Shown here: positions 53,279 through 63,522 of the stretch, piece by piece
Layout of the letters: every line of letters starts with the position of its first letter
Position numbering within the stretch: position 1 is the first letter of the stretch
Origin: Halobaculum gomorrense
Lineage (GTDB): Archaea; Halobacteriota; Halobacteria; Halobacteriales; Haloferacaceae
Assembly: GCF_900129775.1 (NCBI RefSeq)
Contig: NZ_FQWV01000003.1
Coordinates: forward strand, 186,001-250,000
Direction of reading: 5' to 3'
DNA: 64,000 nucleotides
Notes under the pieces: generated by a model
Seen by the model: the letters and a program-made list of their open reading frames with translations, nothing else
What the model was told of the DNA's origin: nothing
Database searches by the model: none
Translations under genes and position numbers: made by a program

Positions 53279-54415
53279 CTACGAGCCGTCGTTCGGCGAG
53301 TGCGTCTCACCGCACAGGTCGGCGAGATACCGACCCACGTGGTCGTCCATCCGCCGTTTGAACCCCGCTTGCCGAGCGAGTCGGTCCAACTCCCGCGAGA
53401 CGTACGTGCCGTATTGGACGGCCTTCTTCTCCGCAGAGCGGACGTGCTGAGGGACCATATCAGCGGCGGCCGCACGGAGCGCGACCTTCCGCTCGCCGTC
53501 GGCGACGAGCAGGTGTCCCGGCAGCGCCAGCGCGGCCCGCACGACGCGGTCGTGCAGGAGCGGCGCGACCGGTTCGACGCCGGCGGCCCGCAGCGCGAGC
53601 ACGTCGCGCTCCAGTTGGTCGGGGAGCGTCGCCACCGTCTCACGGCGAGCCCCGCGGACGGTATCAGCGTCGACACGGGGGTCGTCGGCCGGGTCGACGA
53701 CCTTCGCGTAGCCGCCGAACAGTTCGTCTGCGCCCTGCCCGATCGCAAGGCGGTGGTGCCCGTCCGCCGCCGCCCGTTCGCCGACGAGGTACAGCGGCAG
53801 CGCGATCGCCACGTCCATGGGGTTGCGCCGCCCGGTCGCGGCGACGAGTTCGGGGACGGCGCGTTCGAGGTCGGCGTGTGAGAGGGTGACCTCCCGAAGC
53901 TCCCGGTCCATCGCCGCGGCGGCGTCGCGAGCGGCAGCCACGTCGTGGGCGCCCTCGAAGCCGGCGACGTACAGCGGGGTCTCGGGGACGCCGGCGGCGA
54001 CGACTGCCGAGTCGACGCCGCCGGAGAACGCGACCGCGAGCCCGTCGGGGTCGACCGCGCGAACGCTCGTCTCGACGGCGTCGGCGACCGCCGCGAGCGC
54101 GGACGCGTCCGCGGTCGGCTCGGGATCGGGGAGCGACCAGACTCGCCGCTGGCCCTGATTGTCCGCTGCGAACCCCGCGGGCAGCGGTCGTGGGTCTTCG
54201 AGGCGGTCGAGAGATCGACTCCAACAGTCGGGGGCGTCGGTGTCCGCGTCGACGAACAGCGGCCAGCGTCCGAGTACGTCCCGGACGAGCGTCCCGTCGA
54301 CGACGCCCGCGAAGCCGTCGGTTCCGGGAAGTGGGTCCCCGTCAGCGAGCGCACCGCGGATGAGGGCGGCGCCGGCGTCGCCGTCGAGGTCGGTCCCCGT
54401 GGGGCGGCGGGGCAT
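53279..54415 (-). CDS. asparagine-synthase-like protein without glutaminase domain
   Basis: The 378-residue protein has the PP-loop VAFSGGVDSAVVAAG near residue 130 and the later AsnB segments IGQGADELFGGY and RSAEKKAVQYG. The N-terminal 120 residues retain only a remnant (GFAGVVDGTLVRDVLGRWPLFVD) with no catalytic Cys at position 2, so it cannot hydrolyse glutamine in the usual way. It may use ammonia or act on another substrate. It shares one base with the PHP gene upstream, implying joint expression. Confidence 0.82.
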   Translation of the reverse strand: MPRRPTGTDLDGDAGAALIRGALADGDPLPGTDGFAGVVDGTLVRDVLGRWPLFVDADTDAPDCWSRSLDRLEDPRPLPAGFAADNQGQRRVWSLPDPEPTADASALAAVADAVETSVRAVDPDGLAVAFSGGVDSAVVAAGVPETPLYVAGFEGAHDVAAARDAAAAMDRELREVTLSHADLERAVPELVAATGRRNPMDVAIALPLYLVGERAAADGHHRLAIGQGADELFGGYAKVVDPADDPRVDADTVRGARRETVATLPDQLERDVLALRAAGVEPVAPLLHDRVVRAALALPGHLLVADGERKVALRAAAADMVPQHVRSAEKKAVQYGTYVSRELDRLARQAGFKRRMDDHVGRYLADLCGETHSPNDGS

Positions 54416-55098
54416 CACAGGAAGTCGGCGACACGGCGGCCGATCCGGCGCTTGGCGCCCCCGGCGGCCTGCCGGAAAGAGATGTACCACGGCGTCCGCT
54501 TGCCGACGACGCTCGTTCGACCGTCGCGGATCGCCGCGAGTATCGAGTCGACCGAGCGCTCCTCGGCGCCGACCTCGGTGACGGCCTGCCCAACCATCTC
54601 GGCGATGTGGGCGTCGCTACCGGCGGTCATCGGTAGCCCGCGGTTCACCGCGAACGACTCCGCCTGGCGGTTCGAGCGCCCAGTCAGGAGCCGGGAGTTG
54701 TACACCTCGATGGCGTCGGCGCTGGATAACTGCTCGTCGGTGATGTGGGGCGCGACGCCGTGACGGGACTTCTGAAACGGGTGCGGGACGACCGCGAGGC
54801 CGCCCTGCTCGTGGATCCGGTCAAGCGTCTCGTCGTAGTCGCGGCCGGCGGGAACCGGCTCCTCGATACCGAACGCGAGCACGTGCCCCGCGGTGCTGGT
54901 GATCTCCATGCCCGGAATGCCGACGAGCCCGTAGTCGTCGGCTCGCTCGGCGGCCTCCAGGCTCGCGTCGAGTTCGTCGTGGTCGGTGACAGCGAGCGCG
55001 TCGAGGCCGACGGCTGCCGCCTGTTCGAGGAGCATGTCCACCGGATCGCGGCCGTCGTGCGAGAGCGCGGAGTGACTGTGCAGCTCGACCGATAGCAC
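54415..55098 (-). CDS. PHP-domain phosphoesterase
   Basis: The 227-residue, GTG-initiated protein has the four PHP metal motifs: ELHSHSALSHDG, VTDHDEL, VVPHPFQ and TAGSDAHI. The fold binds two or three metal ions and hydrolyses phosphoesters such as histidinol phosphate or nucleotides. The start at 55098 replaces a longer frame at 55188. It is divergent from purL with 129 bp between start codons. Confidence 0.87.
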   Translation of the reverse strand: MLSVELHSHSALSHDGRDPVDMLLEQAAAVGLDALAVTDHDELDASLEAAERADDYGLVGIPGMEITSTAGHVLAFGIEEPVPAGRDYDETLDRIHEQGGLAVVPHPFQKSRHGVAPHITDEQLSSADAIEVYNSRLLTGRSNRQAESFAVNRGLPMTAGSDAHIAEMVGQAVTEVGAEERSVDSILAAIRDGRTSVVGKRTPWYISFRQAAGGAKRRIGRRVADFL

Positions 55099-55227
55099 GA
55101 GCGATGATAGATCCGGGCCGTAGAAAAGGAATCCGGTCCGATCGGCGACGGCGCCGAAGGAGACACGAATACGCACGAACATGCACATGGAAAGCCATTT
55201 GAGACGGAGCGATCACCGTACACGTGA

Positions 55228-57387
55228 ATGCCCCTCGCCGACGCGGACCGCGAACTGGTGGAGGCGGAACTCGGACGGGAGCCGACCCGAGCCGAGGCCG
55301 CGCTGTTCGAGAACCTCTGGAGCGAGCACTGCGCGTACCGGTCGTCGCGACCGCTGCTCGGCGCCTTCGACAGCGAGTCCGACGATGTCGTGGTCGGCCC
55401 CGGCGACGACGCGGCCGTCGTCGCGCTCGACGACGACACGTACGCCACCCTCGGCATCGAGAGCCACAACCACCCCTCTTACGTCGACCCGTTCGACGGC
55501 GCCGCGACGGGCGTAGGGGGCATCGTCCGAGACACGATGTCGATGGGCGCGTACCCGATCGCGCTGGCGGACTCGCTGTACTTCGGCGACTTCGACCGCG
55601 AGCACTCGCGATACCTGTTCGAGGGCGTGGTCGAGGGGATCAGCCACTACGGCAACTGCATCGGCGTGCCCACCGTCGCCGGCTCTGTCGCGTTCAACGA
55701 CGGCTACGAGGGGAACCCGCTCGTCAACGTCGCCTGCGTGGGGCTGACGACCCCCGACCGGCTGGTGACCGCGACGGCCGAGACGCCCGGAAACAAACTG
55801 GTGCTCGTCGGCAACGCCACCGGTCGCGACGGCCTCGGCGGCGCGTCGTTCGCCTCGGAGGATCTCGCCGAAGACGCCGAGACGGAGGACCGCCCCGCCG
55901 TACAGGTGGGCGACCCGTACGCCGAAAAGCGCCTCATCGAGTGCAACGAGGCGCTCGTCGACGAGGGGCTGCTCGTGGCCGCGCGCGACCTCGGCGCGGC
56001 CGGCCTCGGCGGCGCCTCTTCGGAGTTGGTCGCCAAGGGCGGCCTGGGCGCCGAGATCGCACTCGATCGCGTCCACCAGCGCGAGCCGGAGATGAACGCG
56101 ATGGAGATCCTTCTCGCCGAGAGCCAGGAGCGCATGGTGTATGAGGTCCGCCCCGAGGACACCGATCGCGTCGCCGAGGTGGCCGAGCGCTTCGATCTGG
56201 GCTGCTCGGTCATCGGCGAGGTGACCGACGGCAACTACGTGTGCACCTTCGACGGCGAGACGGTCGTGGACGCCCCCGCGGAGTACCTCGCCGACGGCGC
56301 ACCGATGAACGAGCTCCCGAGCGAGGCGCCGAGCCAGCCCGACCGCGACCTCCCCGCGCTCGTCGCGGGCGACGACGGCTCCACCGACCCAGACGCGCTC
56401 GCCGAGGTGGTCGAGGCGGTCGTCGGGCACCCGAACACCGCGAGCAAGCGCTGGGTGTACCGCCAGTACGACCACGAGGTCGGCGTTCGAACCGGGGTGC
56501 TGCCGGGGGACGACGCCGCGGTGATGGCCGTCCGCGAGGCAGAGACCGAGTCCGGTGAGCCGCTGGGCTTGGCGCTGTCCTCCGGCTCTGAGCCGCGGTG
56601 GACCGAGGCGGCGCCGTACGAAGGGGCCCGCGCCGTCGCCCTGGAGAACGCGACGAACCTCGCGGCGAAGGGGGCGACACCACTGGCGGCGGTCGACTGC
56701 CTCAACGGGGGCAACCCCGAGAAGCCCGAAGTGTACGGCGACTTCGCGGCCGCCGTCGACGGGCTCGCCGAGATGTGCGCGGCCCTCTCGGTCCCGGTCG
56801 TCGGCGGCAACGTCTCGCTGTACAACGACTCCGTCGCCGGTCCCATCCCGCCGACGCCGACGCTCGCGGTCATCGGGAAGAAAGCCGGGTTCGACGCGCC
56901 GCCGGCGGCGTTCGCCGGGGAGGGGACCGTGCTGGTGGTCGGCGCGGCCGGCGGATCGCTGGGCGGCTCGGAGTACCTCGCACAGGCGGGCGGGAGCGAC
57001 CGATTCCCGGAACTTCCCGAGAACGCGCCGGTGGTCGTGGAGACGCTCGCGGCGGTCGCAGACCGCGAGGACACCCTCGCGGTCCATGACGTGAGCCACG
57101 GCGGCCTCGCGGTCGCGCTCGCGGAGCTAGTGACCGACGCCGCCGGCGCCGATGTCACGCTCGACGGCGCGCTCGCGCTGTTCGACGAGACGCCCGGCCG
57201 CGCGGTGATCGAGACGACCGACCCGGACGGGGTCCGCGAGGCGTTCGACGGCGTCGCGCCGGTCGAGGCGATCGGCGAGACGACGACCGACGGCGTGCTC
57301 TCGCTCACGGTCGGGGGCGTGGATCTGTCGTACGACGCCGAGTCGATCCGGGACCTCCGGGCCGTCATCGAGCGCGAGTTGGACTGA
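55228..57387 (+). CDS. purL: phosphoribosylformylglycinamidine synthase subunit PurL
   Basis: The 719-residue small-type PurL has [15 protein letters not shown] near residue 28 and [20 protein letters not shown]. Later it has [10 protein letters not shown], the repeat-like second half with GGNVSLYND, and [14 protein letters not shown]. It makes FGAM from FGAR with ATP in purine synthesis, together with PurQ and PurS (not in the window). CCATTTGAGA about 24-33 bp before ATG 55228 is the likely promoter. Confidence 0.95.
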   Translation: MPLADADRELVEAELGREPTRAEAALFENLWSEHCAYRSSRPLLGAFDSESDDVVVGPGDDAAVVALDDDTYATLGIESHNHPSYVDPFDGAATGVGGIVRDTMSMGAYPIALADSLYFGDFDREHSRYLFEGVVEGISHYGNCIGVPTVAGSVAFNDGYEGNPLVNVACVGLTTPDRLVTATAETPGNKLVLVGNATGRDGLGGASFASEDLAEDAETEDRPAVQVGDPYAEKRLIECNEALVDEGLLVAARDLGAAGLGGASSELVAKGGLGAEIALDRVHQREPEMNAMEILLAESQERMVYEVRPEDTDRVAEVAERFDLGCSVIGEVTDGNYVCTFDGETVVDAPAEYLADGAPMNELPSEAPSQPDRDLPALVAGDDGSTDPDALAEVVEAVVGHPNTASKRWVYRQYDHEVGVRTGVLPGDDAAVMAVREAETESGEPLGLALSSGSEPRWTEAAPYEGARAVALENATNLAAKGATPLAAVDCLNGGNPEKPEVYGDFAAAVDGLAEMCAALSVPVVGGNVSLYNDSVAGPIPPTPTLAVIGKKAGFDAPPAAFAGEGTVLVVGAAGGSLGGSEYLAQAGGSDRFPELPENAPVVVETLAAVADREDTLAVHDVSHGGLAVALAELVTDAAGADVTLDGALALFDETPGRAVIETTDPDGVREAFDGVAPVEAIGETTTDGVLSLTVGGVDLSYDAESIRDLRAVIERELD

Positions 57388-57555
57388 CCGCCCCGACCGA
57401 CGCGACGCCCGCCGTACCGACGAGGCCCGCGATGGCGCTCCTCGGCAACATAGCGGTTCGCGACGCGCGCGAGGACAGAACTGGACCGACGGCGTCGTGA
57501 CGGCTGGACCGACGGCGCCGTGACCGTTCGGGTCGACGGACCGGAGTGATCCAGG

Positions 57556-57714
57556 CTAGATCAGCAGCAGGGGAAGTCCGAAAGCGACAACGACGCCGAC
57601 GAGCGCGATGATCGCGCCGGTGATGGCCTGTCCGCTCGTGACATCCTGCATCGGCGAGGTCACGCGCTCGTAGTCGAACTCCTTGAAGTGGTCGTGATCG
57701 TGGTGGTCGGCCAT
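57556..57714 (-). CDS. small His-rich single-helix protein
   Basis: The 52-residue protein starts MADHHDHDHFKEFDYERVTSPM and has one C-terminal transmembrane helix (ITGAIIALVGVVVAFGLPLLL). This is a conserved small haloarchaeal type of unknown function. The His-Asp cluster could bind metal. ATG 57714 removes nine Arg-rich residues from the longer frame. Confidence 0.72.
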   Translation of the reverse strand: MADHHDHDHFKEFDYERVTSPMQDVTSGQAITGAIIALVGVVVAFGLPLLLI

Positions 57715-57769
57715 GTACTCGCATCGGCGACGCCGCGGCAAAAAAACACCTATCCCGACGGCGGCGGTG

Positions 57770-59516
57770 GTGGGGGGTATAAACGACGATAGCCGCGCCT
57801 GGTGGAAGGAGGCGACCGTTTATCAGATGTACCCCCGGAGCTTCGCCGACAGCGACGGCGAGGGCGTGGGCGACCTCGCCGGACTAGCCGCGCGGGCCGA
57901 CTACCTCGCCGACCTCGGCGTCGACGCGGTGTGGCTCAATCCCGTGTACGAGTCGCCGATGGCGGACAACGGCTACGACGTGGCCGACTACCGCGCCATC
58001 AACGACACGTTCGGGACGATGGCCGACTGGCGACGCGTCCGCGACGCCCTCCACGAGCGGGACATCCGGCTCGTGATGGACTTCGTCCCGAACCACACCG
58101 ACGAGCACGAGTGGTTCGAGGCCTCACGCCGGGGAGGTCGGACCGCGGACTGGTACCACTGACGCGATGGCGTCGACGCCGGGTGAGGTCGCGTGGGACG
58201 CCGAGGACGGCCCCGAGGGGGAGGCGCCGCCGAACAACTGGCAGTCCCTGTTCGGCGGTCCCGCCTGGAGCTACGACGACGAGCGAGGGCAGTGGTACCT
58301 TCACCTGTTCCACCGCAAACAGCCAGAATTTAACTGGGAGGAGCCGGCCGTCCGCGAGGCGGTCGCCGACGAGATGGCGTTCTGGGTCGACGAGGGCATC
58401 GACGGCTTCAGGCTCGACGTGGTGAACCTCCTCTCGAAGCCCGAGGGCCTCCCCTCGGGCGACCCCGACTGGCCCTACCGGGGGACGCTGCTGTTGGTGC
58501 CGAACGGCCCGCGCATCCACGAGTACATCTCCGAGCTCCACGACCGCGTGTTCGCCGGGGAGGACCTGCTCTTCATCGGCGAGTGCGTCGTCGAGACGTC
58601 CGTCGACGAGGCCGCCCGGTACGTCGGTCCCGACGGCCACGGCCTGGGGATGATCTTCCACTTCGACCACGTCGGGATCGGCCGGGGAGAGCGCCTGTGG
58701 GACCGCACCGAGTGGGCGCTGACGGACCTCAAGTCGGTGTTCGACCGCTGGCAGGAGGGCATCCAGGGGCGGGGGTGGAACAGTCTCTACTTCAACAACC
58801 ACGACCAGCTCCGCGCCGTCTCCCGGTTCGGCGACGACGGCGAGTTCCGCCGCGAGTCGGCCACCTGCATCGCCACACTGGTGCACACGCTCTGCGGGAC
58901 GCCGTACGTCTACCAGGGCGAGGAACTGGGGATGACGAACCCGACGTTCGAGTCGCTCTCGGAGTTCCGCGATGTCGAGACCGTTCGGACCGTCGAGGAA
59001 GCCATCGAGTCGGGCGAGGTGGAGTCCTTCGAGGTGATCAAGGAGAGGCTCAAAGCCCACAGCCGCGACACGAGCCGCACGCCGATGCAGTGGACGGCCG
59101 GCTCGAACGCGGGGTTCACCGACGGCGAGCCCTGGATCCGTCTCCACGAGGACCACGAGTCGGTCAACGTCGAGGTCGAGCGCGCGGACCCGGAGTCCGC
59201 GTGGCACTACTACCGGCGGCTCATCGACCTCCGCGACGACCACGATGTCCTCGTCTACGGGGAGTACGTGAACCACACTCCCGAGGACGAGCGGCTGTGG
59301 GCCTACAGCCGGACGCTGGCGGGAGCCGACGGGCCTGGCCGCGCGTTCGTCGCCCTCAACTGGAGCGGCGACCGCGTCGAGGTGGACCCACCCGCGGCCG
59401 TGACGGGCGAGGAGGCGACGCTGGCCCTGTCGAACTACCCGGACTCCCCGTCGCCCGGCACCGTCGAGGCGTACACCGCCCGACCGTGGGAGGCGCGAGT
59501 GTACCTGCTGTCGTGA
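57770..59516 (+). pseudogene. alpha-glucosidase (GH13), broken by a stop and a frameshift
   Basis: The first part (GTG 57770 to TGA 58162) has VYQMYPRSFADSDGEGVGDL and MDFVPNHTDEHEWF, ending DWYH. The second part (58167-59516) continues with PPNNWQSLFGG, the nucleophile region GFRLDVVNLL, FIGECVVE (acid/base), and FNNHDQ. In intact relatives the junction reads DWYHWRDG. If base 58162 were G (TGG instead of TGA) and one G of 58181-58183 were removed, the frame would read through to GEVAWDAEDG. Two lesions within 22 bp point to real decay, or to a local sequence error. All GH13 catalytic residues are present across the two parts. Confidence 0.8.
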
Positions 59517-59679
59517 CTGGTCGGCGGGCGGTCCCGTCCCCCGAACGGCTACGTGGCGTCCGGAAGCGAAACCGGGTGTGGTCTCCGACGCCGAACCGAC
59601 CCCCCGCCGACGCGACCGGTGTGGCGACGCCTGCGCGGACAGGCGAAACGATGAAATCCGGTTCGGGGCTATCGACCGT

Positions 59680-60510
59680 ATGACCCTCACCAAGCGGATC
59701 ATCCCGTGCATCGACGTCGACATGGACGACGACGGGAACGCGGCCGTCTTCACCGGCGTCAACTTCGAGAACCTGGAGTACTCCGGCGACCCGGTGGAGA
59801 TGGCGAAAAAGTACAACGAGGCCGGCGCCGACGAGTTCGTCTTCCTCGACATCACCGCCTCCGCGGAGGGGCGCGAGACGATGCTCGACACGGTGTCGGC
59901 GGTCGCCGACGAGTGTTTCATCCCGTTGACCGTCGGGGGCGGGATTCGGACGAAGGCGGACATCAAGGAGACGCTGCGGGCGGGCGCGGACAAGGTGTCG
60001 ATCAACTCCGGTGCCATCGAGAACCCCGAACTGATCACTGAGGGCGCCGACGCGTTCGGCGCGCAGTGTATCGTCATCTCCGTCGACGCGCGGCGGCGGT
60101 TCGACGACGAGGGCGACCAGTACGTCGAGGTCGAGCGCGGGGACGGCACGACCGAGGAGTGTTGGTACGAGTGCACCGTCAAGGGGGGCCGAGAGGGGAC
60201 CGGGATGGACGTGGTCACCTGGGCGAAGGAGGCCGAGCGACGCGGCGCGGGCGAGCTGTTCGTCAACTCCATCGACGCAGACGGCACGAAGGACGGCTAC
60301 GATATCCCGCTGACGCGGGCGGTGTGCGACGCCGTGTCGACGCCCGTGATCGCCTCCTCGGGCTGCGGCGGGCCAGAGGACATGGAGGAGGTGTTCGTCG
60401 AGGCCGGCGCCGACGCGGGGCTCGCCGCCAGCATCTTCCACTTCGACGAGTTCGGCATCGGCGAAGTGAAGCGCTACCTCGACGAGCACGGCGTTCCCGT
60501 TAGACTCTGA
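59680..60510 (+). CDS. hisF: imidazole glycerol phosphate synthase subunit HisF
   Basis: The 276-residue TIM barrel starts [14 protein letters not shown] with the catalytic Asp, and has the second catalytic Asp in [11 protein letters not shown]. Phosphate-binding loops are VGGGIRT and [10 protein letters not shown]. It has [15 protein letters not shown] in the usual place. It makes imidazole glycerol phosphate in histidine synthesis with HisH (not in the window). The ATG 59680 is preferred to a longer frame. Confidence 0.94.
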   Translation: MTLTKRIIPCIDVDMDDDGNAAVFTGVNFENLEYSGDPVEMAKKYNEAGADEFVFLDITASAEGRETMLDTVSAVADECFIPLTVGGGIRTKADIKETLRAGADKVSINSGAIENPELITEGADAFGAQCIVISVDARRRFDDEGDQYVEVERGDGTTEECWYECTVKGGREGTGMDVVTWAKEAERRGAGELFVNSIDADGTKDGYDIPLTRAVCDAVSTPVIASSGCGGPEDMEEVFVEAGADAGLAASIFHFDEFGIGEVKRYLDEHGVPVRL

Positions 60511-60615
60511 GGGAGACGACCGGCCCCCGGTCGCGCTGCCGGTCTCGACCGCGCGCTTGTGCGGTTCGGGCACAGACGCTGAAGGTTGAACACCGGTGAC
60601 GGCGAACGGTCGGGT

Positions 60616-61185
60616 ATGAGTACGGACAGCGACACCGACGGTGACGCCGACGCGTACGCCGACCGCGTCCGCGACCAGCGTCGCGAGAAGGACGAGTTCT
60701 TCGCCGAGCACCCGCGCTCGCCGATCCCGCAGTCCGAGCAGGCGGGCTTCTCGGGGCTCAACTACTTTGATCCGGACCCGGCGTACCGCTTCGAAGCGGC
60801 GCTCCACGAGCACGACGACCCCGAGCGGATCACCGTCGAGACGACGCAAGACGGCGCGCGCGAGTACGACAACGTCGGCGAGTTCCGGATACCCGTCGAC
60901 GGCGAGGACGTGACGGTCCAGGCGTACCGATCCCCCAGCGACGAGTACCGCCTGTGGGTGCCGTTCCGCGACGAGACCAACGGCGAGTGGACCTATCCCG
61001 CGGGCCGGTACCTCGACGTAGAGGACCCTGACGACCGGACCGACGACGGCGACTGGGTGCTCGACTTCAACGAGGCGTACAACCCCTACTGCGCGTACTC
61101 GGAGGCGTACGAGTGTCCGCTCGTTCCGATGGAGAACTGGCTCGCCGTCAAGATCCCGGCGGGCGAGACGCTCCCCGACGAGTAA
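60616..61185 (+). CDS. DUF1684 family protein
   Basis: The 189-residue protein matches DUF1684: RREKDEFFAEHPRSPIP, GLNYFDPDPAYRFEA, LWVPFRDETNGEWTYPAGRYLD, and the end DFNEAYNPYCAYSEAYECPL with MENWLAVKIPAGE. The YNPYCAYS segment is the most conserved part. Reported members are of unknown biochemical function. ATG 60616 is used over 60586. Confidence 0.88.
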   Translation: MSTDSDTDGDADAYADRVRDQRREKDEFFAEHPRSPIPQSEQAGFSGLNYFDPDPAYRFEAALHEHDDPERITVETTQDGAREYDNVGEFRIPVDGEDVTVQAYRSPSDEYRLWVPFRDETNGEWTYPAGRYLDVEDPDDRTDDGDWVLDFNEAYNPYCAYSEAYECPLVPMENWLAVKIPAGETLPDE

Positions 61186-61225
61186 CAGGCGGAGAACAGC
61201 CGACGCCGCGGCGGGAGATCCCGCC

Positions 61226-61531
61226 TCAGGCTTCGGCCGCGGCGTCGTCGAAGGCGGCTTCGATCCGGTCGTACAGGTCGGCGAGGTTGTCCGAGATGCC
61301 CGTGGCGGCCTCGCCGAGGGCGTCGAGCGGGTCCAGTCCGTCCTCGGTTTTGACCGAGAGGATCGGCTCGGTCTGTCCGCCGGACTGCTCGGGGTTCATG
61401 TCGTACGTCGCCGCGGCGACGCCGTCGGTGTTGAGCAGCTGCCCCTTGAGGACGTTCATGAACGTGTGATCCTCGCCTGCGATCTCGATGCGGAGTTCCT
61501 CGTCCGTCTTGTCGATGACGCGAAGTTCCAT
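61226..61531 (-). CDS. rpoL: DNA-directed RNA polymerase subunit Rpo11 (RpoL)
   Basis: The 101-residue subunit corresponds to eukaryotic Rpb11: [21 protein letters not shown] is the conserved core. It dimerises with Rpo3 to start polymerase assembly. The start is clear and the length normal. The C-terminus is acidic. Confidence 0.93.
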   Translation of the reverse strand: MELRVIDKTDEELRIEIAGEDHTFMNVLKGQLLNTDGVAAATYDMNPEQSGGQTEPILSVKTEDGLDPLDALGEAATGISDNLADLYDRIEAAFDDAAAEA

Positions 61532-61615
61532 TACGGGATTGTTCGCCGCAGGCGCGTTTCAAGCTTGTGTTCCGCGGTTTCGCGCGTCGGCAATCGGGTC
61601 GCGTGCGCCGCCCGC

Positions 61616-62638
61616 TCACTCCCCGCTCCACTCGACGACGCGGTCGATGCCGGGGTCCGGGAACAGCGCGGCCACGTCGGGATCGGCGTCGACGAGGGCG
61701 TAGCGGGTCCCATCGCGCTCGGCCACGCCGGCGTCGGCGAGGTGATCGAGGTGGGCGTACGCCTCGCCCGGGCCGTGGAGCACGTGGATCCCGTGGAGCT
61801 CGCCGAACAGCACGGCGCTCACCTCCCACGGCGTCATCGGACCGCGCTCGACGAGCGCGTCCACGACGTTCCGCGTGCGCTCGACGTGGTGACGGTGGAT
61901 CGTCGCCGCCCGGCCCGCGGGGTCGTCGATCCGGTCGCGGTGCCCGGGCCACGCCGTCGCCGAGTCGAGGTCGATCAGGGTCAACAGGCTCTCGACGTAG
62001 CTCGCGAGCGGGTCGTCGACGCGGACGTCCGCGCCGCCGACGTTCGGGGTGTACTTCGGGAGGATCGCGTCGCCGACGAACGCCTCGTCGTCGGCGGCGT
62101 CGAAGAACGCGGTCAGGCCCGCCGCGTGGCCCGGAAGGTGGACCGCCTCGAGGGTGCGGTCGTTCACCTCGAAGGCGTCGCCGTAGGCGAACGGCTCCAC
62201 GTCGCACGGCTCCCCACCGAGGTCGCCGTGGTCGTCGAGGAAATCGACGAGCGTCTCCCGGATTTCGTCGGGCATCCCCCACTCGCGAAACTTCGCTCGC
62301 TGGAGCCGTCGCTCCTCCAGGAGGCTGGCCTCGTCGCCGGCGACCAGCGGCGCGTCGGCCTCGTGTGCGTGTACCGTCGCGCCGGACTCGGCTTGGATGG
62401 CGCCGGCGAGGCCCGCGTGGTCGGCGTGCCAGTGGGTGAGAAGGACGCGGTCGATGTCGGCCATCTCGTAGCCGAGATCCGCGAGTCCGGACGCCAACTG
62501 CCCGTGCACGTCCGGGAGGGCGACGCCGGCGTCGACGAGGACGAGCTCGTCGGGGTCGCCGCCGTCGGCGGGGCCGTCGAGCACGTAGACGTTGTTCAGC
62601 CCCTCGAAGACGGTGTTGGTGAGACGGATCCGCTGCAC
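61616..62638 (-). CDS. MBL-fold metallo-hydrolase
   Basis: The 340-residue, GTG-initiated protein has the two-metal motif LLTHWHADHAG near residue 75, and the later HLPGHAAG and AWPGHRDRI metal ligands. A C-terminal winged-helix-like region is typical of the hydroxyacylglutathione hydrolase/LACTB2-like subfamily. The long frame to 62803 was trimmed because its first 55 residues are Arg-rich intergenic translation. Substrate unknown. Confidence 0.87.
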   Translation of the reverse strand: MQRIRLTNTVFEGLNNVYVLDGPADGGDPDELVLVDAGVALPDVHGQLASGLADLGYEMADIDRVLLTHWHADHAGLAGAIQAESGATVHAHEADAPLVAGDEASLLEERRLQRAKFREWGMPDEIRETLVDFLDDHGDLGGEPCDVEPFAYGDAFEVNDRTLEAVHLPGHAAGLTAFFDAADDEAFVGDAILPKYTPNVGGADVRVDDPLASYVESLLTLIDLDSATAWPGHRDRIDDPAGRAATIHRHHVERTRNVVDALVERGPMTPWEVSAVLFGELHGIHVLHGPGEAYAHLDHLADAGVAERDGTRYALVDADPDVAALFPDPGIDRVVEWSGE

Positions 62639-62806
62639 ACTGAGCGATGGCTCTCCCGCGGCAAGAACCCTTCCGACTCGGGGCGGGGTCCACGCCGTAG
62701 CCCCGTTCGGGCGGGCTCGCCCCGACCGAGGCCATCGGATCCGACCGTGTCGGCCCCGTCCCAGCCGAGCGAACGCGCGTCGGAAGTGTACTCGCCCCGT
62801 CATCGG

Positions 62807-63503
62807 GGCGGTGTTCAGATAAGGATGAAGAGTGAGGCGGTGCGTTTTCTGAGTGATTCATGCCCGAAAACGACCGCCTCAACGGCTGTTTGAGCGAGAT
62901 CAAATTAGGTTTTGTGGAGCGGGAAGCAACACCGAAACAGTTTATGAAGCTCGGTATTCAACTTCATTTGCGAGGACTATCACTTTCGACTACCGTCTCG
63001 ATCCTGGATAAGTTTGGTGTTAACCGGGCTCGATCTACCGTTCATAACTGGGTTCACAAGGCTGATTTACAGCCGGAGGAAGGTCGTAATCCGGATCACG
63101 TTGCGGTTGACGAGACCGTGATCCGACTGAATGATGAGCAGTATTGGCTGTACGACGCTGTCGATCCGGCTACAAATAATTTGCTGCACACAAAGCTTGA
63201 ACCTGTCCGAACTAACGCTTGTGCTCACGGATTCTTTGTCGAACTACGCGAGAAACACGACGTCGATGACGCCGTGTTTCTCGTTGATGGCGCCGCACCG
63301 CTTCAAGACGCCTGCTCTCGTCACGGCCTCGATTTCAGATACGAAAAACACGGAAATCGGAACAGCGTCGAACGTGTCTTTCGCGAAGTAAAACGAAGAA
63401 CTACCTGTTTCTCGAACTGTTTCAGCAACGCAAGTCGAGAAACTGCTGATGAGTGGTTACGAGCGTTCGCCTTCGAATGGAATCAGCTTATCTGAACACT
63501 ACC
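62807..63503. mobile_element. IS6-family insertion sequence (about 697 bp)
   Basis: Imperfect 17-bp terminal inverted repeats, GGCGGTGTTCAGATAAG at 62807-62823 and its partner CTTATCTGAACACTACC at 63487-63503 (two mismatches), enclose one transposase gene. Size and transposase fit the haloarchaeal ISH14/ISH15-like group. The element is markedly richer in A+T than the flanks. The 8 bp on either side (GTCATCGG left, GTTCGCTG right) do not match, so no target-site duplication is seen. Confidence 0.82.
62860..63495 (+). CDS. IS6-family transposase
   Basis: The 211-residue enzyme has an N-terminal helix-turn-helix (SLSTTVSILDKFGVNRARSTVHNWV). The DDE triad is in HVAVDETVIRLN (first Asp), VFLVDGAAPLQDA (second Asp), and NSVERVFREVKRRT (Glu). 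It moves its element by replicative transposition, as known for IS6 enzymes. Codon use differs from neighbouring genes (more A/T third positions). Confidence 0.88.
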   Translation: MPENDRLNGCLSEIKLGFVEREATPKQFMKLGIQLHLRGLSLSTTVSILDKFGVNRARSTVHNWVHKADLQPEEGRNPDHVAVDETVIRLNDEQYWLYDAVDPATNNLLHTKLEPVRTNACAHGFFVELREKHDVDDAVFLVDGAAPLQDACSRHGLDFRYEKHGNRNSVERVFREVKRRTTCFSNCFSNASRETADEWLRAFAFEWNQLI

Positions 63504-63522
63504 GTTCGCTGAGGGGTCGCGG

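Noticed and set aside
55213-57099. A 628-codon reverse frame inside purL
   Set aside because: It is a shadow of purL, whose frame contains every family motif.
58160-58162. TGA read as a recoded codon in the alpha-glucosidase
   Set aside because: There is no selenocysteine element visible, the residue expected is Trp, and a second frame error follows 20 bp later, so decay or sequence error is simpler.
62639-62803. N-terminal extension of the MBL hydrolase
   Set aside because: The extra 55 residues are Arg/Gly/Pro-rich; the GTG at 62638 gives the normal family start.
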